Source of the DNA: JANJWP01 sp049301335
GTDB lineage: Bacteria > Patescibacteriota > Gracilibacteria > BD1-5 > UBA2023
Assembly: GCA_049301335.1 (NCBI GenBank)
Contig: JBAQKV010000041.1
Location: forward strand, 1 to 29,938
DNA: 29,938 nt
Direction of reading: 5' to 3'
Shown here: positions 7,714-15,885 of the stretch, in pieces
How the letters are laid out: each line of letters begins with the position of its first letter
Numbering within the stretch: the stretch's first letter is position 1
The notes under the pieces: model-generated
Seen by the model: the letters and a program-made list of their open reading frames with translations, nothing else
Databases searched by the model: none
Told to the model about the DNA's origin: nothing
Made by a program: the position numbers and the translations under genes

Positions 7714-7742
7714 TTGCGAAGCCATTCCGAATATGGTACAAT
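7714..7742 (+). promoter_or_regulatory. Promoter of the phosphatase-ATPase pair
   Basis: TTGCGA at 7714-7719 and TACAAT at 7737-7742 are 17 bases apart, about 44 bases upstream of the ATG at 7786. Confidence 0.6.
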
Positions 7743-7785
7743 TGGCTCGAAATCGCCATCACTGACCGCAATAGGAACCAAGAGC

Positions 7786-8982
7786 ATGAAATCCGTTTCC
7801 GACTTTCTCAAAAACGTCCTGTACCTCGCGCTCGTCGCGTTTTTCGCGTTCGACGCGTTCGTTTTGGCGACCCTCTTCGCGCCGGACCTCATCATCGACA
7901 ATCCGTATTCGCACCTCATAACGGAAAACCAGGACATCCTCGTCGCGATATTCGCGCTCCAGACCTTCGCGTACGCAGCGCTCACCTGGATCGTGCTCAT
8001 CTCCCCCATCCGCAAACTCCGCCGCCAGGTCGCCTACTTCATCGCGGGCGTCCGCTCCACGGGCCTTCCGCCTCCCAAGGGCTACCCTGACCTCACCTAC
8101 ATCATCGGCTTCTTCAACCGCAGTTTCGAAATCCTTTGGAACTTCAAGGAAGAATTCAAGGCCGGACGCGTCCTCCGCAGCGAAGTCGAACTCGCCGCCG
8201 ACATCCAGAAGCACGTCCTGAAGAAGACCGACGTCCGCGCCGGTTCGCTCGACATCGTCGCCAACACCAAGTCCGCCACGGAAGTCGGCGGCGACAGCTA
8301 CGACATCATCGAACGCGGCAGCAACCGTTACATCTACTTGGGCGACGTCACCGGCCACGGCGTGGCTTCCGGCTTCGTCATGATGGTCGTCAACGCCCTC
8401 ATCTCCGGTTTTTCCAAAATGGCGGTCTCCGGCGCCGAAATCCTCGCCAACACCAACGAAATCCTCAAGCCGCGCGTAAAGTCCAACATGCTCATGACGT
8501 GCCTCATGGTCCGTTGGAACGAAGCGGAAAAGAAGCTCTACATGTCGGGCGCCGGGCATGAATACCTCGTCATCTACAAGAAGTCGCGCAACGCGGTGTT
8601 CAAGCTCAAGACCGGCGGCATCGCCCTCGGGATGACGCGCGACATCTCGAAGCTCGTCAAGGAATCGCAGATTTCCTTCGACCCGGGGGACGTCATCGTC
8701 ATGTACACCGACGGCATCACCGAAGCCCGCAACGGCAAGAAGGAAAGCGATCCGATGTTCGGCATCGAACGCCTCGTGAACACGGTGGCGGCGTCGGGAG
8801 ACAAAACCGCCCGCGGCATCTTCAACCACATCACCATCGAACTCTCCCGCTTCATGGGATACCAGCACCGCCAATTCGACGACATCACGCTCATAACGGC
8901 GCAATTCCGCGAGAGCGACGAAGAATCCAAAGCCCTCAAGGAAATCCCCAAGGAAATGATTACCGAATGGAACTGGTACTAA
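7786..8982 (+). CDS. Membrane SpoIIE/RsbU-type PPM serine phosphatase (398 aa)
   Basis: Two membrane segments (~residues 10-33 and ~54-76) anchor a cytoplasmic helical linker and a PPM phosphatase domain at ~135-385. Metal-binding and catalytic motifs are present: EVGGDSYD, GDVTGHGVASGF, MSGAGHEYLVIY, YTDGITEAR and QFDDITLI. In other bacteria such enzymes dephosphorylate anti-sigma-factor antagonists (partner switching) or other regulators. No kinase or STAS-domain partner is visible nearby, so the substrate is unknown. The N-terminal membrane part has no recognised sensor domain and a short outer loop. No UGA codons; ends in UAA. The VirB4-like gene starts 26 bases downstream on the same strand, suggesting one operon from the promoter at 7714-7742. 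Confidence 0.9.
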   Translation: MKSVSDFLKNVLYLALVAFFAFDAFVLATLFAPDLIIDNPYSHLITENQDILVAIFALQTFAYAALTWIVLISPIRKLRRQVAYFIAGVRSTGLPPPKGYPDLTYIIGFFNRSFEILWNFKEEFKAGRVLRSEVELAADIQKHVLKKTDVRAGSLDIVANTKSATEVGGDSYDIIERGSNRYIYLGDVTGHGVASGFVMMVVNALISGFSKMAVSGAEILANTNEILKPRVKSNMLMTCLMVRWNEAEKKLYMSGAGHEYLVIYKKSRNAVFKLKTGGIALGMTRDISKLVKESQISFDPGDVIVMYTDGITEARNGKKESDPMFGIERLVNTVAASGDKTARGIFNHITIELSRFMGYQHRQFDDITLITAQFRESDEESKALKEIPKEMITEWNWY

Positions 8983-9008
8983 GCCGATAACAACCGATCA
9001 CACGCTTT

Positions 9009-11048
9009 ATGTCCGACGCTCAGAACCCCACGGCAGAACAGGCCGCCCAGGCTCGCTCCGCGCTTCTCGAACTCATCTCGACCCCGGTTACCGGCGATAC
9101 GGGGGATTTTGAAAAAAACCTCCTCCCCACGCCCGAAAATCCGAATCCGGCTTCTTTGCCGGTTCCGATTCCCGATAGCGTAGCTCCGGCATCCAACGAG
9201 GTTCCGCCGGCTCCGAAGACGGGCACGGACGTTACCGTCCCGCTCGAAAACGGCGTTTCTTCCAAAGAAAGCGACACCTACGACCCGAACCGCAAAATCA
9301 CCAAGGAAGAAGCCGAGGAAATCCGCCGCGGCGAAAAGGAATACCGCGAAGCGCTCGCGTTCGTAAAGGACGCCATCGCCCCGTCGATGATGCGCGTCGA
9401 CGCGACCAAGATCCAGATTGGCGACGTGTTCGTACGTTCGTTCTTCACCTACGCCTACCCGGACTTCCTCGAAGGCAACTGGCTCTCCCCGCTCATCAAC
9501 TGGGACGTGAAGTTCGACATGTCGATGTTCGTCTACCCGATCGAGAGCGCCTTCATCATGAAGTACCTCCGCAAGCGTTTGACCGAACTCCACTCGGAAC
9601 GCTCCATCAACGCCGACAAGGGGCTTATCAACGACCCGGCGCTCGAAGCCCAGATCCAAGACGTCGAAGAACTCCGTTCGTCCCTCACCCGCGGACAGGA
9701 GCGCTACTTCCACTTCTCGATCTACATCACCATCTACGGCGAATCGGAAGACCACCTCAAGAAGCTCTCGAACACCTTCGACTCGCTCCTTTCCGGCCGC
9801 AACATCCTCACGAAGCAGGCCTTCCTCAGAAGCGAACAGGCGTTCACCGCCGCAGGTCCGTTCGCCAAGGACGAAGTGGGCGTGTACCGCAACATCTCGA
9901 CCCGCGGCCTCTCCACGACCTTTCCGTTCACTTCGAATTCCCTCTCGCAGGACGACGGAATCCTCTACGGAATCAATACGCACAACAATTCGCTCGTCAT
10001 CTTCGACCGTTTCCGAACCGAAAACGCCAATATGGTCGTCTTCGCGAAATCCGGTTGAGGTAAGTCTTTCGCCGTAAAACTCGAAATACTGCGTTCCCTC
10101 ATGCTCGGAACGAACGTCATCGTCCTCGACCCGGAAAACGAATACAAGACCCTGGTCGATACCGTGGGCGGCACGTACGTCAACATCAACCTCAACTCGA
10201 ACGAAAAGATAAACCCGTTCGACCTTCCGCGCGCGCTGAAGGATTCCGAAACCAAACCGGGGGATCTTTTGCGCGGGGCGATCATCAACTTGGTCGGCCT
10301 CATGAACCTCATGCTCGGCAAGTGCACGTCCGGCGAAGAGGCGATTCTCGAAAAAGCCATCACGACCACCTACTCGCTCAAGGGCATCACCTATCAGGAC
10401 GACGACGTGACCGGCAAGGAAATCCCGATCATGCGCGACCTCTTCAGCGTTCTCGAAACGATGGACGGCGCCAAGAGCCTCTGCGAACGTCTCGAAAAAT
10501 ACGTCTACGGCGTATTCGCGGGCGTGTTCTCGGAACGCACCAACATCGACCTCGGAGACGGTCTCGTAGTGTTCTCCGTACGCGATCTCGACGACATCCT
10601 CCGTCCGGTGGCGATGTACATGCTTCTCGGATACGTCTGGAACGTCACCCGAAGCTCGCTCAAGAAGCGTTTGCTCGTCGTCGACGAAGCATGGAACGTC
10701 ATGCAGCACGAAGATTCCGCCAAGTTCCTCTTCGGTCTCGTCAAGCGCGCGCGTAAGTACGGCCTTGGCGTCACCACCATCACGCAGGACGTCGAAGACT
10801 TCATGACCAGCTCCTACGGAAAGGCCATAGTGACGAACTCGTCCATCCAACTGCTCCTCAAGCAGTCGCCCGCGTCCATCGACGTGCTCCAGAACGTCTT
10901 CAAGCTCACCGACCAGGAGAAATACATCCTTCTCAACGCGTCGGTCTGACAGGGACTCTTCTTCGCGGGAAGCGAACACGTGGGAATCCAGGTTCTCGCG
11001 AGCTACTTCGAAGAAAAGATCATCACCACGAATCCTAACGCGAAGTAA
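9009..11048 (+). CDS. VirB4/TraC-like AAA+ ATPase (679 aa)
   Basis: An ATPase of the VirB4/TraC superfamily, which powers type IV secretion or related surface machines. Residues 1-95 are a disordered Pro/Ala-rich tail, ~110-335 the N-terminal VirB4-type domain, ~340-660 the P-loop domain. The Walker A reads AKSG-(UGA)-GKS with the UGA at 10056-10058 as glycine (residue 350), and Walker B is LLVVDEAWNVM. A second UGA (10947-10949) gives VGQGLFFAG near the end. In the standard code the protein is cut inside the P loop, so this gene is the strongest proof of UGA recoding here. Other VirB genes are absent from the window. VirB4-like ATPases without a full T4SS are common in CPR genomes, where a link to pili or attachment is often proposed. 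Probably cotranscribed with the upstream phosphatase gene. Confidence 0.92.
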
Positions 11049-11051
11049 CCG

Positions 11052-11082
11052 AAAACCCCCGCCCGGAAAGGCGGGGGTTTTT
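11052..11082 (+). terminator. Terminator of the phosphatase-ATPase operon
   Basis: A 12-bp stem (AAAACCCCCGCC and complement) with loop CGGAAA and a T-run, directly after the UAA of the ATPase gene. Confidence 0.9.
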
Positions 11083-11162
11083 CATTACGGACAAGAACGG
11101 CCGTGCTTTCCGTAAGCCTTTTTTCGAATATACTCGTCCCAACTTACCCGTTACGAAACGGC

Positions 11163-11747
11163 ATGTCCGAACTTCCGACCCTCGTCATCATGAAAGGAGG
11201 CGAATCTTTCGACTCCGAAAAGCACTACCTCGAAACCATCGAAACCTGGGACGTGCGGTTTTTCGAAGACCGGACCGGATGGAAAACGACGCTCTTCCGC
11301 GAGCTCTCCGACCGATTCCGCATCCTCATTCCCGACATGCCGTGCCCGGGAAACGCCAAATACTCGGAATGGAAACTCTTTTTTGAGAAATTCGCCCCGG
11401 GACTCGAGCCGGAAACCACTACGTACGTCGGGCATTCGCTCGGCGGAATCTTCCTCGCGAAGTACTTCTCCGAAAATCAGATACAGGCCCGCAACCTGCA
11501 TCTGGTTGCGGCTCCGTTCGAAAAATGCGGCTCTTTCGAACTCGTGGAAGACGTGTCCAACGTGTCGAAAAACGTGTCGAATATCCACCTTTGGCACTCG
11601 AAAGACGACCCGGTGGTCGAGTTCGCCGATTTAGCGAAATACCAAGCCACGCTGCCCGGTGCGCAAATACACGTTTTCGAAGACCGCAAGCACTTCAATG
11701 GCGAACGGTTCGACGAACTCGCTTGAATCTTGAGAGAAGAGGCGTAA
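11163..11747 (+). CDS. Alpha/beta hydrolase, RBBP9/YdeN-like (194 aa)
   Basis: A small serine hydrolase. The nucleophile elbow GHSLGG lies near residue 89-94; the Asp in SKDDPVVEF (~149) and the His in RKHFNGERF (~179) complete a likely catalytic triad. Size, the FLAKYFSE segment after the elbow and the C-terminal HFN motif fit the RBBP9/YdeN family, whose natural substrates are mostly unknown. No signal peptide, so probably cytoplasmic. The UGA at 11724-11726 is read as glycine, and the gene ends seven codons later at UAA 11745-11747; a stop at the UGA would lose only the tail. ATG at 11163 is preceded by TATACT at 11129-11134, a plausible -10 with a weak -35. Monocistronic by its upstream terminator. 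Confidence 0.82.
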
Positions 11748-11824
11748 TATCGTCACGTTGTTTTAACATTCGAGATCTTTCGAATGCCGCTTTCTTCAAT
11801 CCGCATCCGCCAATCCAACTCAAT

Positions 11825-12442
11825 ATGAAAGAATTCGGAACCAATGCCCTCAAGGGCGTTCAGATAGGATTGGGAATGTGTGCGTCGCTCGTTCTCGTCT
11901 GGTGAGGGGTTTCCTTCGCCGCGGCGGCATGGGGGGCGTTGCCCAATGCCGGAACGACCCTTTCTTCGGCGGCTTGGAACGACATCGTGTCGCAGGTGAA
12001 CGCCATCGCCGGGGCCGTAGGCGTATCGGGAAACAACGTTACCGTGGGGGGAACCGTAAATTCCAACGGGTTTTCGATAAATTGCGCGAACCGGATCAAA
12101 ACGGTTTCCGCAAGGGCTTACTCGAGCATAAACGCCAGTTTGGACGCGGACGAAACGGGAGTTCCGATTTGCGGAGCCGGCTGGCACGTTTGCAATGCCG
12201 ACGAAGCCCAGGTGTACGGAGTTGCCTATTGATGCGATATCTGACCGACCTCTTGGATAGTATGAGGCTTTCCGAATTCCGAGTACCACCGAAGATCGAA
12301 TTGGAACGGGCAAGACCTGACGAATTGTCTCTCCGGAGACTATCCGACCTGGTACGGCAGATACGGCAACGGCTACCTCTGACGAGTGCATTGCCAAGCT
12401 TGAACGCTTTCCCTTCCCGTAGCTTGCTGCAAGGCGCTTTAG
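11825..12442 (+). CDS. UGA-rich, cysteine-rich secreted protein A (205 aa)
   Basis: Six in-frame UGA codons read as glycine; the standard code leaves only short fragments. Residues 1-35 form a signal peptide or anchor (K/E-rich start, hydrophobic run, SFAAAAWG). Residues ~36-60 carry NAGTTLSSAAWNDIVSQ, the family motif. The remaining ~125 residues form a variable domain with eight cysteines, including the segment AGWHVCNADEAQVYG and a final ACC near the C-terminus, which suggests a disulfide-bonded lectin-like or FISUMP-like fold; the fold call is inference. A near-identical ~90-bp DNA block (about 11907-11998) recurs in gene C. It is the first of three tandem genes with gaps of 42 and 10 bases. 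Expected to be exported and exposed on the cell surface; function unknown. Confidence 0.82.
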
Positions 12443-12484
12443 ACGGGCGGGCAACCGCAATCGAAACGTAACCCGTTCACGGAT

Positions 12485-13084
12485 ATGAACTCCGAATTTA
12501 CCGCAGTCGCGAAACGCTCGGCGATCTGAGCATCCGTCTTTTTCGTAACCCTCGTCGGACTTTCTTCGGCATACGCGGCCCTTACTGCCGGACTCTCGAC
12601 CTCCGATCGGGCTGCGGCTACGAATCCCCTCTCTTCCGCTTCGTGGAACCGTATCGTCGATTCGGTGCTCGAACTCGACCAAAGAACTGGGCCCTTTCAG
12701 AATTCCGGCGGAAAAATCGGTATCGGCGCGACTCCGAGCCCTTCGTTCAGAGTGACCGTAGGATGAGGATTGTTCGCGTCCTGAGCTTCTTTCGATACCG
12801 AAGTCGGGGGGCTCTGAGCCCTTCAAATGGCTGCGAGTTCGGCGTGCGTCGCGAAATCCACGAACGGATGGGTCGCCGCTTTCAAGCGCGGAAGCGCGTC
12901 GACTTGCAACGCCCGGTGCGCGGCTTCGGGAGGAACGTACTACGTAAACTGCCGCTGAATGGTAAGTTCCCGCGGATACGGTGAACTGCAGGGCGTGAAC
13001 GCCGCAGACTGGTGGTGAGCGACCGGCTGTTCCACGACCGCGTATCCGAACGCCGACGAATTCTACTGCTGCTGCAGTTACTAA
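12485..13084 (+). CDS. UGA-rich, cysteine-rich secreted protein B (199 aa)
   Basis: Six in-frame UGA codons read as glycine join what would otherwise be small fragments. A signal peptide covers about residues 1-32 (basic start, hydrophobic core with VFFVTLVGLSSAYA). The family motif appears as NPLSSASWNRIVDSVLEL at ~48-65. A glycine-rich stretch resembling GKIGIGATPSPSFRV follows, as in tail-fibre-like proteins where it precedes the variable head. The C-terminal domain has at least eight cysteines and ends in YCCCSY. Its N-terminus differs from A and C, so it is a more distant paralogue. Ends in UAA 13082-13084; gene C follows 10 bases later. Probably an exported, disulfide-rich surface protein of unknown ligand. 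Confidence 0.8.
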
Positions 13085-13094
13085 CCGCCTCCCT

Positions 13095-13742
13095 ATGAAA
13101 GAATTCGTAAAAAATTTTTCGAAGGGAGCGCAGGTCTGACTGTGAATCGTTTCGTCGGCCGTTCTGGTTTGGTGAGGGGTTTCCTTCGCGGCGGCGGCAT
13201 GGGGAGCGTTGCCCAATGCCGGAACGACGCTTTCCTCCGCGGCTTGGAACGACATCGTGTCCCAACTCAATACGCTCGCCGGGGCGTTCGCCGTGACCGG
13301 CGGAAACGTCGGCATGGGAGTATCCTGAGCCCCGACGGCGAAACTCGACGTGAACGGGAACATCCGCGCCTCCAACGTGTACGTTTGAACTTCCGCCACG
13401 GCATTCAACGATCTGTTGTTTTCAAGGCCGGAACTTCCCTATTCGTACGTCGCGACGGCCTGTCCTTCGCCAAGCCGTCCGCTTTTCGTCCACATGAAAA
13501 GCATAGGAAAAACCGGATCGCAGCTCTGCGCGCTCGACGGGGCTTCGGACGGAGCGAAAACGACCTGCAACAGCGTGAAATACGTCATACTGCGAACCGA
13601 CGGAAGCCACGGGCTCTATCCGGCCGGCGACGTTGCCTGCTCCGCCGCCATCGATTACCCATGGCCCTGGGCGAACGGAGGAGGGAACAATTCCCGTCCC
13701 GACGAATGGATCAGCGGAACCAAGGTCGTCTGCTGCCAATAG
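13095..13742 (+). CDS. UGA-rich, cysteine-rich secreted protein C (215 aa)
   Basis: Five in-frame UGA codons read as glycine, four of them before residue 100. The first ~60 residues (MKEF start, hydrophobic segment, SFAAAAWGALPNAG, then LSSAAWNDIVSQ) are almost the same as in protein A. Then comes APTAKLDVNGNIRASNVYVG, a linker typical of phage tail-fibre and endosialidase-chaperone-type proteins. The C-terminal ~115 residues are unrelated in sequence to those of A and B but again carry six cysteines and end in VVCCQ. The shared N-terminus with exchanged C-terminal domains suggests modular diversification. Ends in UAG 13740-13742, followed by a terminator. The role is inferred to be surface binding; no enzymatic motif is seen. 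Confidence 0.83.
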
Positions 13743-13754
13743 TATCGCGCCATG

Positions 13755-13790
13755 AAAAAAACCGCCCCTTCTTCCGGGGCGGTTTTTTTT
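13755..13790. terminator. Bidirectional terminator between gene C and the M23 peptidase
   Basis: CCGCCCC / GGGGCGG stem flanked by a seven-base A-tract and an eight-base T-tract; used by both converging genes. Confidence 0.9.
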
Positions 13791-13793
13791 GGA

Positions 13794-14987
13794 TTATTTC
13801 ACGAAGAGTTTCGCCGAGAGTTCGTCGACCGCGTTCCGGCCCATCCCTTGGGTCAGCCACTTCCAGCGCATCACGGAGAGGGGTTCTTTGGAATCCGATC
13901 CGTCGTGCGGGTTTACCTGGATCTCGAAATGGAGGTGCGGCCTGTCGAAATTCCTGTCGGGCACTCCGGTAATTCCGATATTTCCAAGGATTTCCCCGGC
14001 GACCACGCTTTTCCCTTCAGCGACGTCGGGAGCGAATTTGGAGAGGTGCGAATAGAACGTGACGTTGCCGTCCGCGGTCTTCAACCAGACTTGGTTGCCG
14101 CGATATACGTCGAGATTGAGTGCTTCTTGGTCGGAATTCAGGACTTTCGCGCGGGTTATCCGGTCGAAATCCCTCCAGGCGAAGCCGGATACGACGCGTA
14201 CGACCACTCCGTCGCCCACTGCGCGCACGGGGGTGCCCACGGGGGACATGAGGTCCCAACCGTGGTGGATGCCGTCGGTAACGTCCTTCCGGTACGGCCT
14301 TCCGCCCCCCGGAATATCCGGAAACTCGGTCGGCATGGAAACTCCGGCGACGGGAATGACGTATTTCATGTTTTCGCGCGCTTTGACGAGGCCGTACGCC
14401 CGCTCCGAGCGGTAAGCGAGGAGGGCGGAACGGTACGACTGCGCGAGCCCGGCGAGCTTTTCTTTGGCGGTAGCGCCAGATGCCGAAATGGAAAGTTTGG
14501 AAGCTTCGGACGCGGTGCGGGAGGCTTCGGCGGAATCGCGCGCGTACACGAAGAGCGGCTCGTCAGCGAGGTCGGAGAGTTCCACGAAGACGGATTCCGG
14601 CTTCAAAATCGGCACGGACATGCCCGATCCCGGGATTTCGGCACCCGATTCGGAAACGGAAATGCGGACGGAATCGTCGGCGCAATCGTCCGAAACCGAC
14701 ATGGGAACGATTTCGGTGCGGATTCCGGAAGTCGAAAGCGACGACCAAACCGGCTTGGAAAACGAAGAACAGTTCGCTTGGAGGGCGAATTTCTTATCGG
14801 AAACCTCGGGATACCGGAGGGTTACGAGCGTCGAACGGAGTTTCGGAACCGACAAAACGAATTCCGAATTCGCGCTCGCGAGGACTTTCGGCGCGGGAAT
14901 CGGGGCGGAAAGCTTCTCCGCCTGGATGGCGAAAACGGGGAGAAACGCGAAAACGAGAACTGCGGGAATGACGATGACGCGCTTCAT
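13794..14987 (-). CDS. Secreted M23-family metallopeptidase (397 aa)
   Basis: A zinc endopeptidase of the LytM/M23 family that cuts peptide cross-links in peptidoglycan. A signal peptide covers about residues 1-22 (MKRVIVIPAVLVFAFLPV). Residues ~25-230 are an unassigned, Ser-rich region with beta-like and helical parts. The M23 domain occupies ~255-380: HHGWDLMSPVGTP carries the first zinc ligands (H-x3-D) and RPHLHFEIQ the HxH ligand, so it looks active. The ATG at 14987 is chosen because it starts the signal peptide. Ends in UAA. No UGA codons. It stands alone, transcribed toward the secreted-protein cluster. In a CPR cell it could remodel its own wall or act on the host; the sequence cannot tell which. 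Confidence 0.9.
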   Translation of the reverse strand: MKRVIVIPAVLVFAFLPVFAIQAEKLSAPIPAPKVLASANSEFVLSVPKLRSTLVTLRYPEVSDKKFALQANCSSFSKPVWSSLSTSGIRTEIVPMSVSDDCADDSVRISVSESGAEIPGSGMSVPILKPESVFVELSDLADEPLFVYARDSAEASRTASEASKLSISASGATAKEKLAGLAQSYRSALLAYRSERAYGLVKARENMKYVIPVAGVSMPTEFPDIPGGGRPYRKDVTDGIHHGWDLMSPVGTPVRAVGDGVVVRVVSGFAWRDFDRITRAKVLNSDQEALNLDVYRGNQVWLKTADGNVTFYSHLSKFAPDVAEGKSVVAGEILGNIGITGVPDRNFDRPHLHFEIQVNPHDGSDSKEPLSVMRWKWLTQGMGRNAVDELSAKLFVK

Positions 14988-15400
14988 AATCGGTTTCTTG
15001 GGGTAAGGGAAAATCGGCGGAAACCGATAAATCACAAGATGTTGTGGCTGTTACGCCGGGGTTGGCGTACCTCTTCTCGATTTTGGTGGAAAAACTCGTT
15101 CAGATGGTAGGGATTTTGGCTTATTAATCAAACGGAAACCGTTTTATTTTTTTATACGCGAATACATAATTTCGTCGAAAACGGCATCATGAACAAGAAA
15201 TATGTTCTTCTTTTTCGCAAAAACCGTTCCTTGTCTTGCGTGCTCGGTTTCTCGTATCATTTATTCATTACAGACTATAAATATGACAAATGGCAATATC
15301 TCGTGTTTAGTCAGGGTTTCGGAAGTGGCGTATTATATCTGCGTACCCACCGAGGAAGCACAAATCAGCTTCTCTCCTAAAGGGACACCTGCTCATTAAG
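14988..15400. other. AT-richer stretch without a convincing gene
   Basis: Small hairpins lie at 15013-15028 (ATCGG / CCGAT) and 15134-15148 (AAACGG / CCGTTT, with a T-run after it). On the minus strand TTCGAC and TATAAA 17 bases apart (near 15153-15181) could drive the M23 gene. Two overlapping open frames on the plus strand (63 aa from 15189 and a 38-aa frame from ATG 15283, ending at UAA 15397-15399) have no ribosome binding site and match nothing I know. The 15283 frame stays open after the UAA, with a basic, protein-like reading to 15702, so a decayed gene is possible. Confidence 0.4.
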
Positions 15401-15404
15401 ACAA

Positions 15405-15775
15405 TCTCGCTCAATCAGAATGGCCCCGGTTCGTCAAATCGGTCAGCCTCCAACAAAAAATAAAAACCAACACGTCGTTCCGACTCAGTGCGGACGGCCA
15501 GACCAAACGGAAGCGGATGAACCGCTTCCTCCGGAAAATTTTCCGGGCTTGCGGCGCGTCCGCTTCCAAAAGAACAAAAACGAAAACCGGAAAGGTGAAG
15601 ATGCCGGTCAACAAATTCCTACCCAAATTGAGCGAGTCGGTACTCCACCGTCCCACTGACAAGGGAACCATTCCACCAGTACGTCGCATCCATGGCACCT
15701 AGCGTGACCTTCGCTGACTACTGGGGATCAAAACGACAACTCCAGCCTCCGTTACCCAACGCGCTGGGGTTTTTT
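15405..15775 (+). ncRNA. Second candidate structured RNA of unknown class
   Basis: Nested pairings suggest a folded RNA: a 10-bp perfect long-range stem (15406-15415 with 15627-15636), inside it GCGGAC/GUCCGC (15490-15495 with 15558-15563), and inside that a hairpin GGAAGCGG/CCGCUUCC (15509-15516 with 15522-15529) and a 16-base palindrome CCGGAAAAUUUUCCGG (15531-15546). Further hairpins follow near 15641-15683, then a terminator at 15739-15775. No RNase P, tmRNA or SRP consensus is seen. The promoter is not clear. Open frames cross the region but stop at different places and lack ribosome binding sites. Confidence 0.35.
15739..15775 (+). terminator. Terminator after the second candidate RNA
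   Basis: ACTCCAGC pairs with GCTGGGGT (one G-T pair) around a 16-base loop and is followed by T residues. No recognised protein gene ends just before it. Confidence 0.65.
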
Positions 15776-15856
15776 CATGCCTGAAAAATCAGAAATCCAG
15801 CACCCATAGAGAAAACACGCTCCCATGTGGACATCCGTTTTGACATCTTCGACACG

Positions 15857-15885
15857 AAAAAACCTCCGTTTCCGGAGGCTTTTTA
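15857..15885 (-). terminator. Terminator of the HD-domain gene
   Basis: CCTCCG / CGGAGG stem with loop TTTC, with an A-tract on the left that is a T-run on the minus strand; it overlaps the UAA at 15883-15885. Confidence 0.8.

Noticed and set aside
11825..13742. Pseudogene cluster broken by many stop codons
   Set aside because: All interruptions are UGA, never UAA or UAG, and the frames are otherwise continuous with conserved signal peptides, motifs and cysteines. UGA as glycine explains them.
15202..15702. A single protein gene across 15202-15702
   Set aside because: The frame is interrupted by a UAA at 15397-15399 and has no ribosome binding site; kept only as an alternative to a structured RNA.
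15283..15775. tmRNA, RNase P RNA or SRP RNA
   Set aside because: I looked for the tmRNA ends, the GAGGAAAGUCC element of RNase P and the SRP GGAAG/AGCA loop on both strands and found none.
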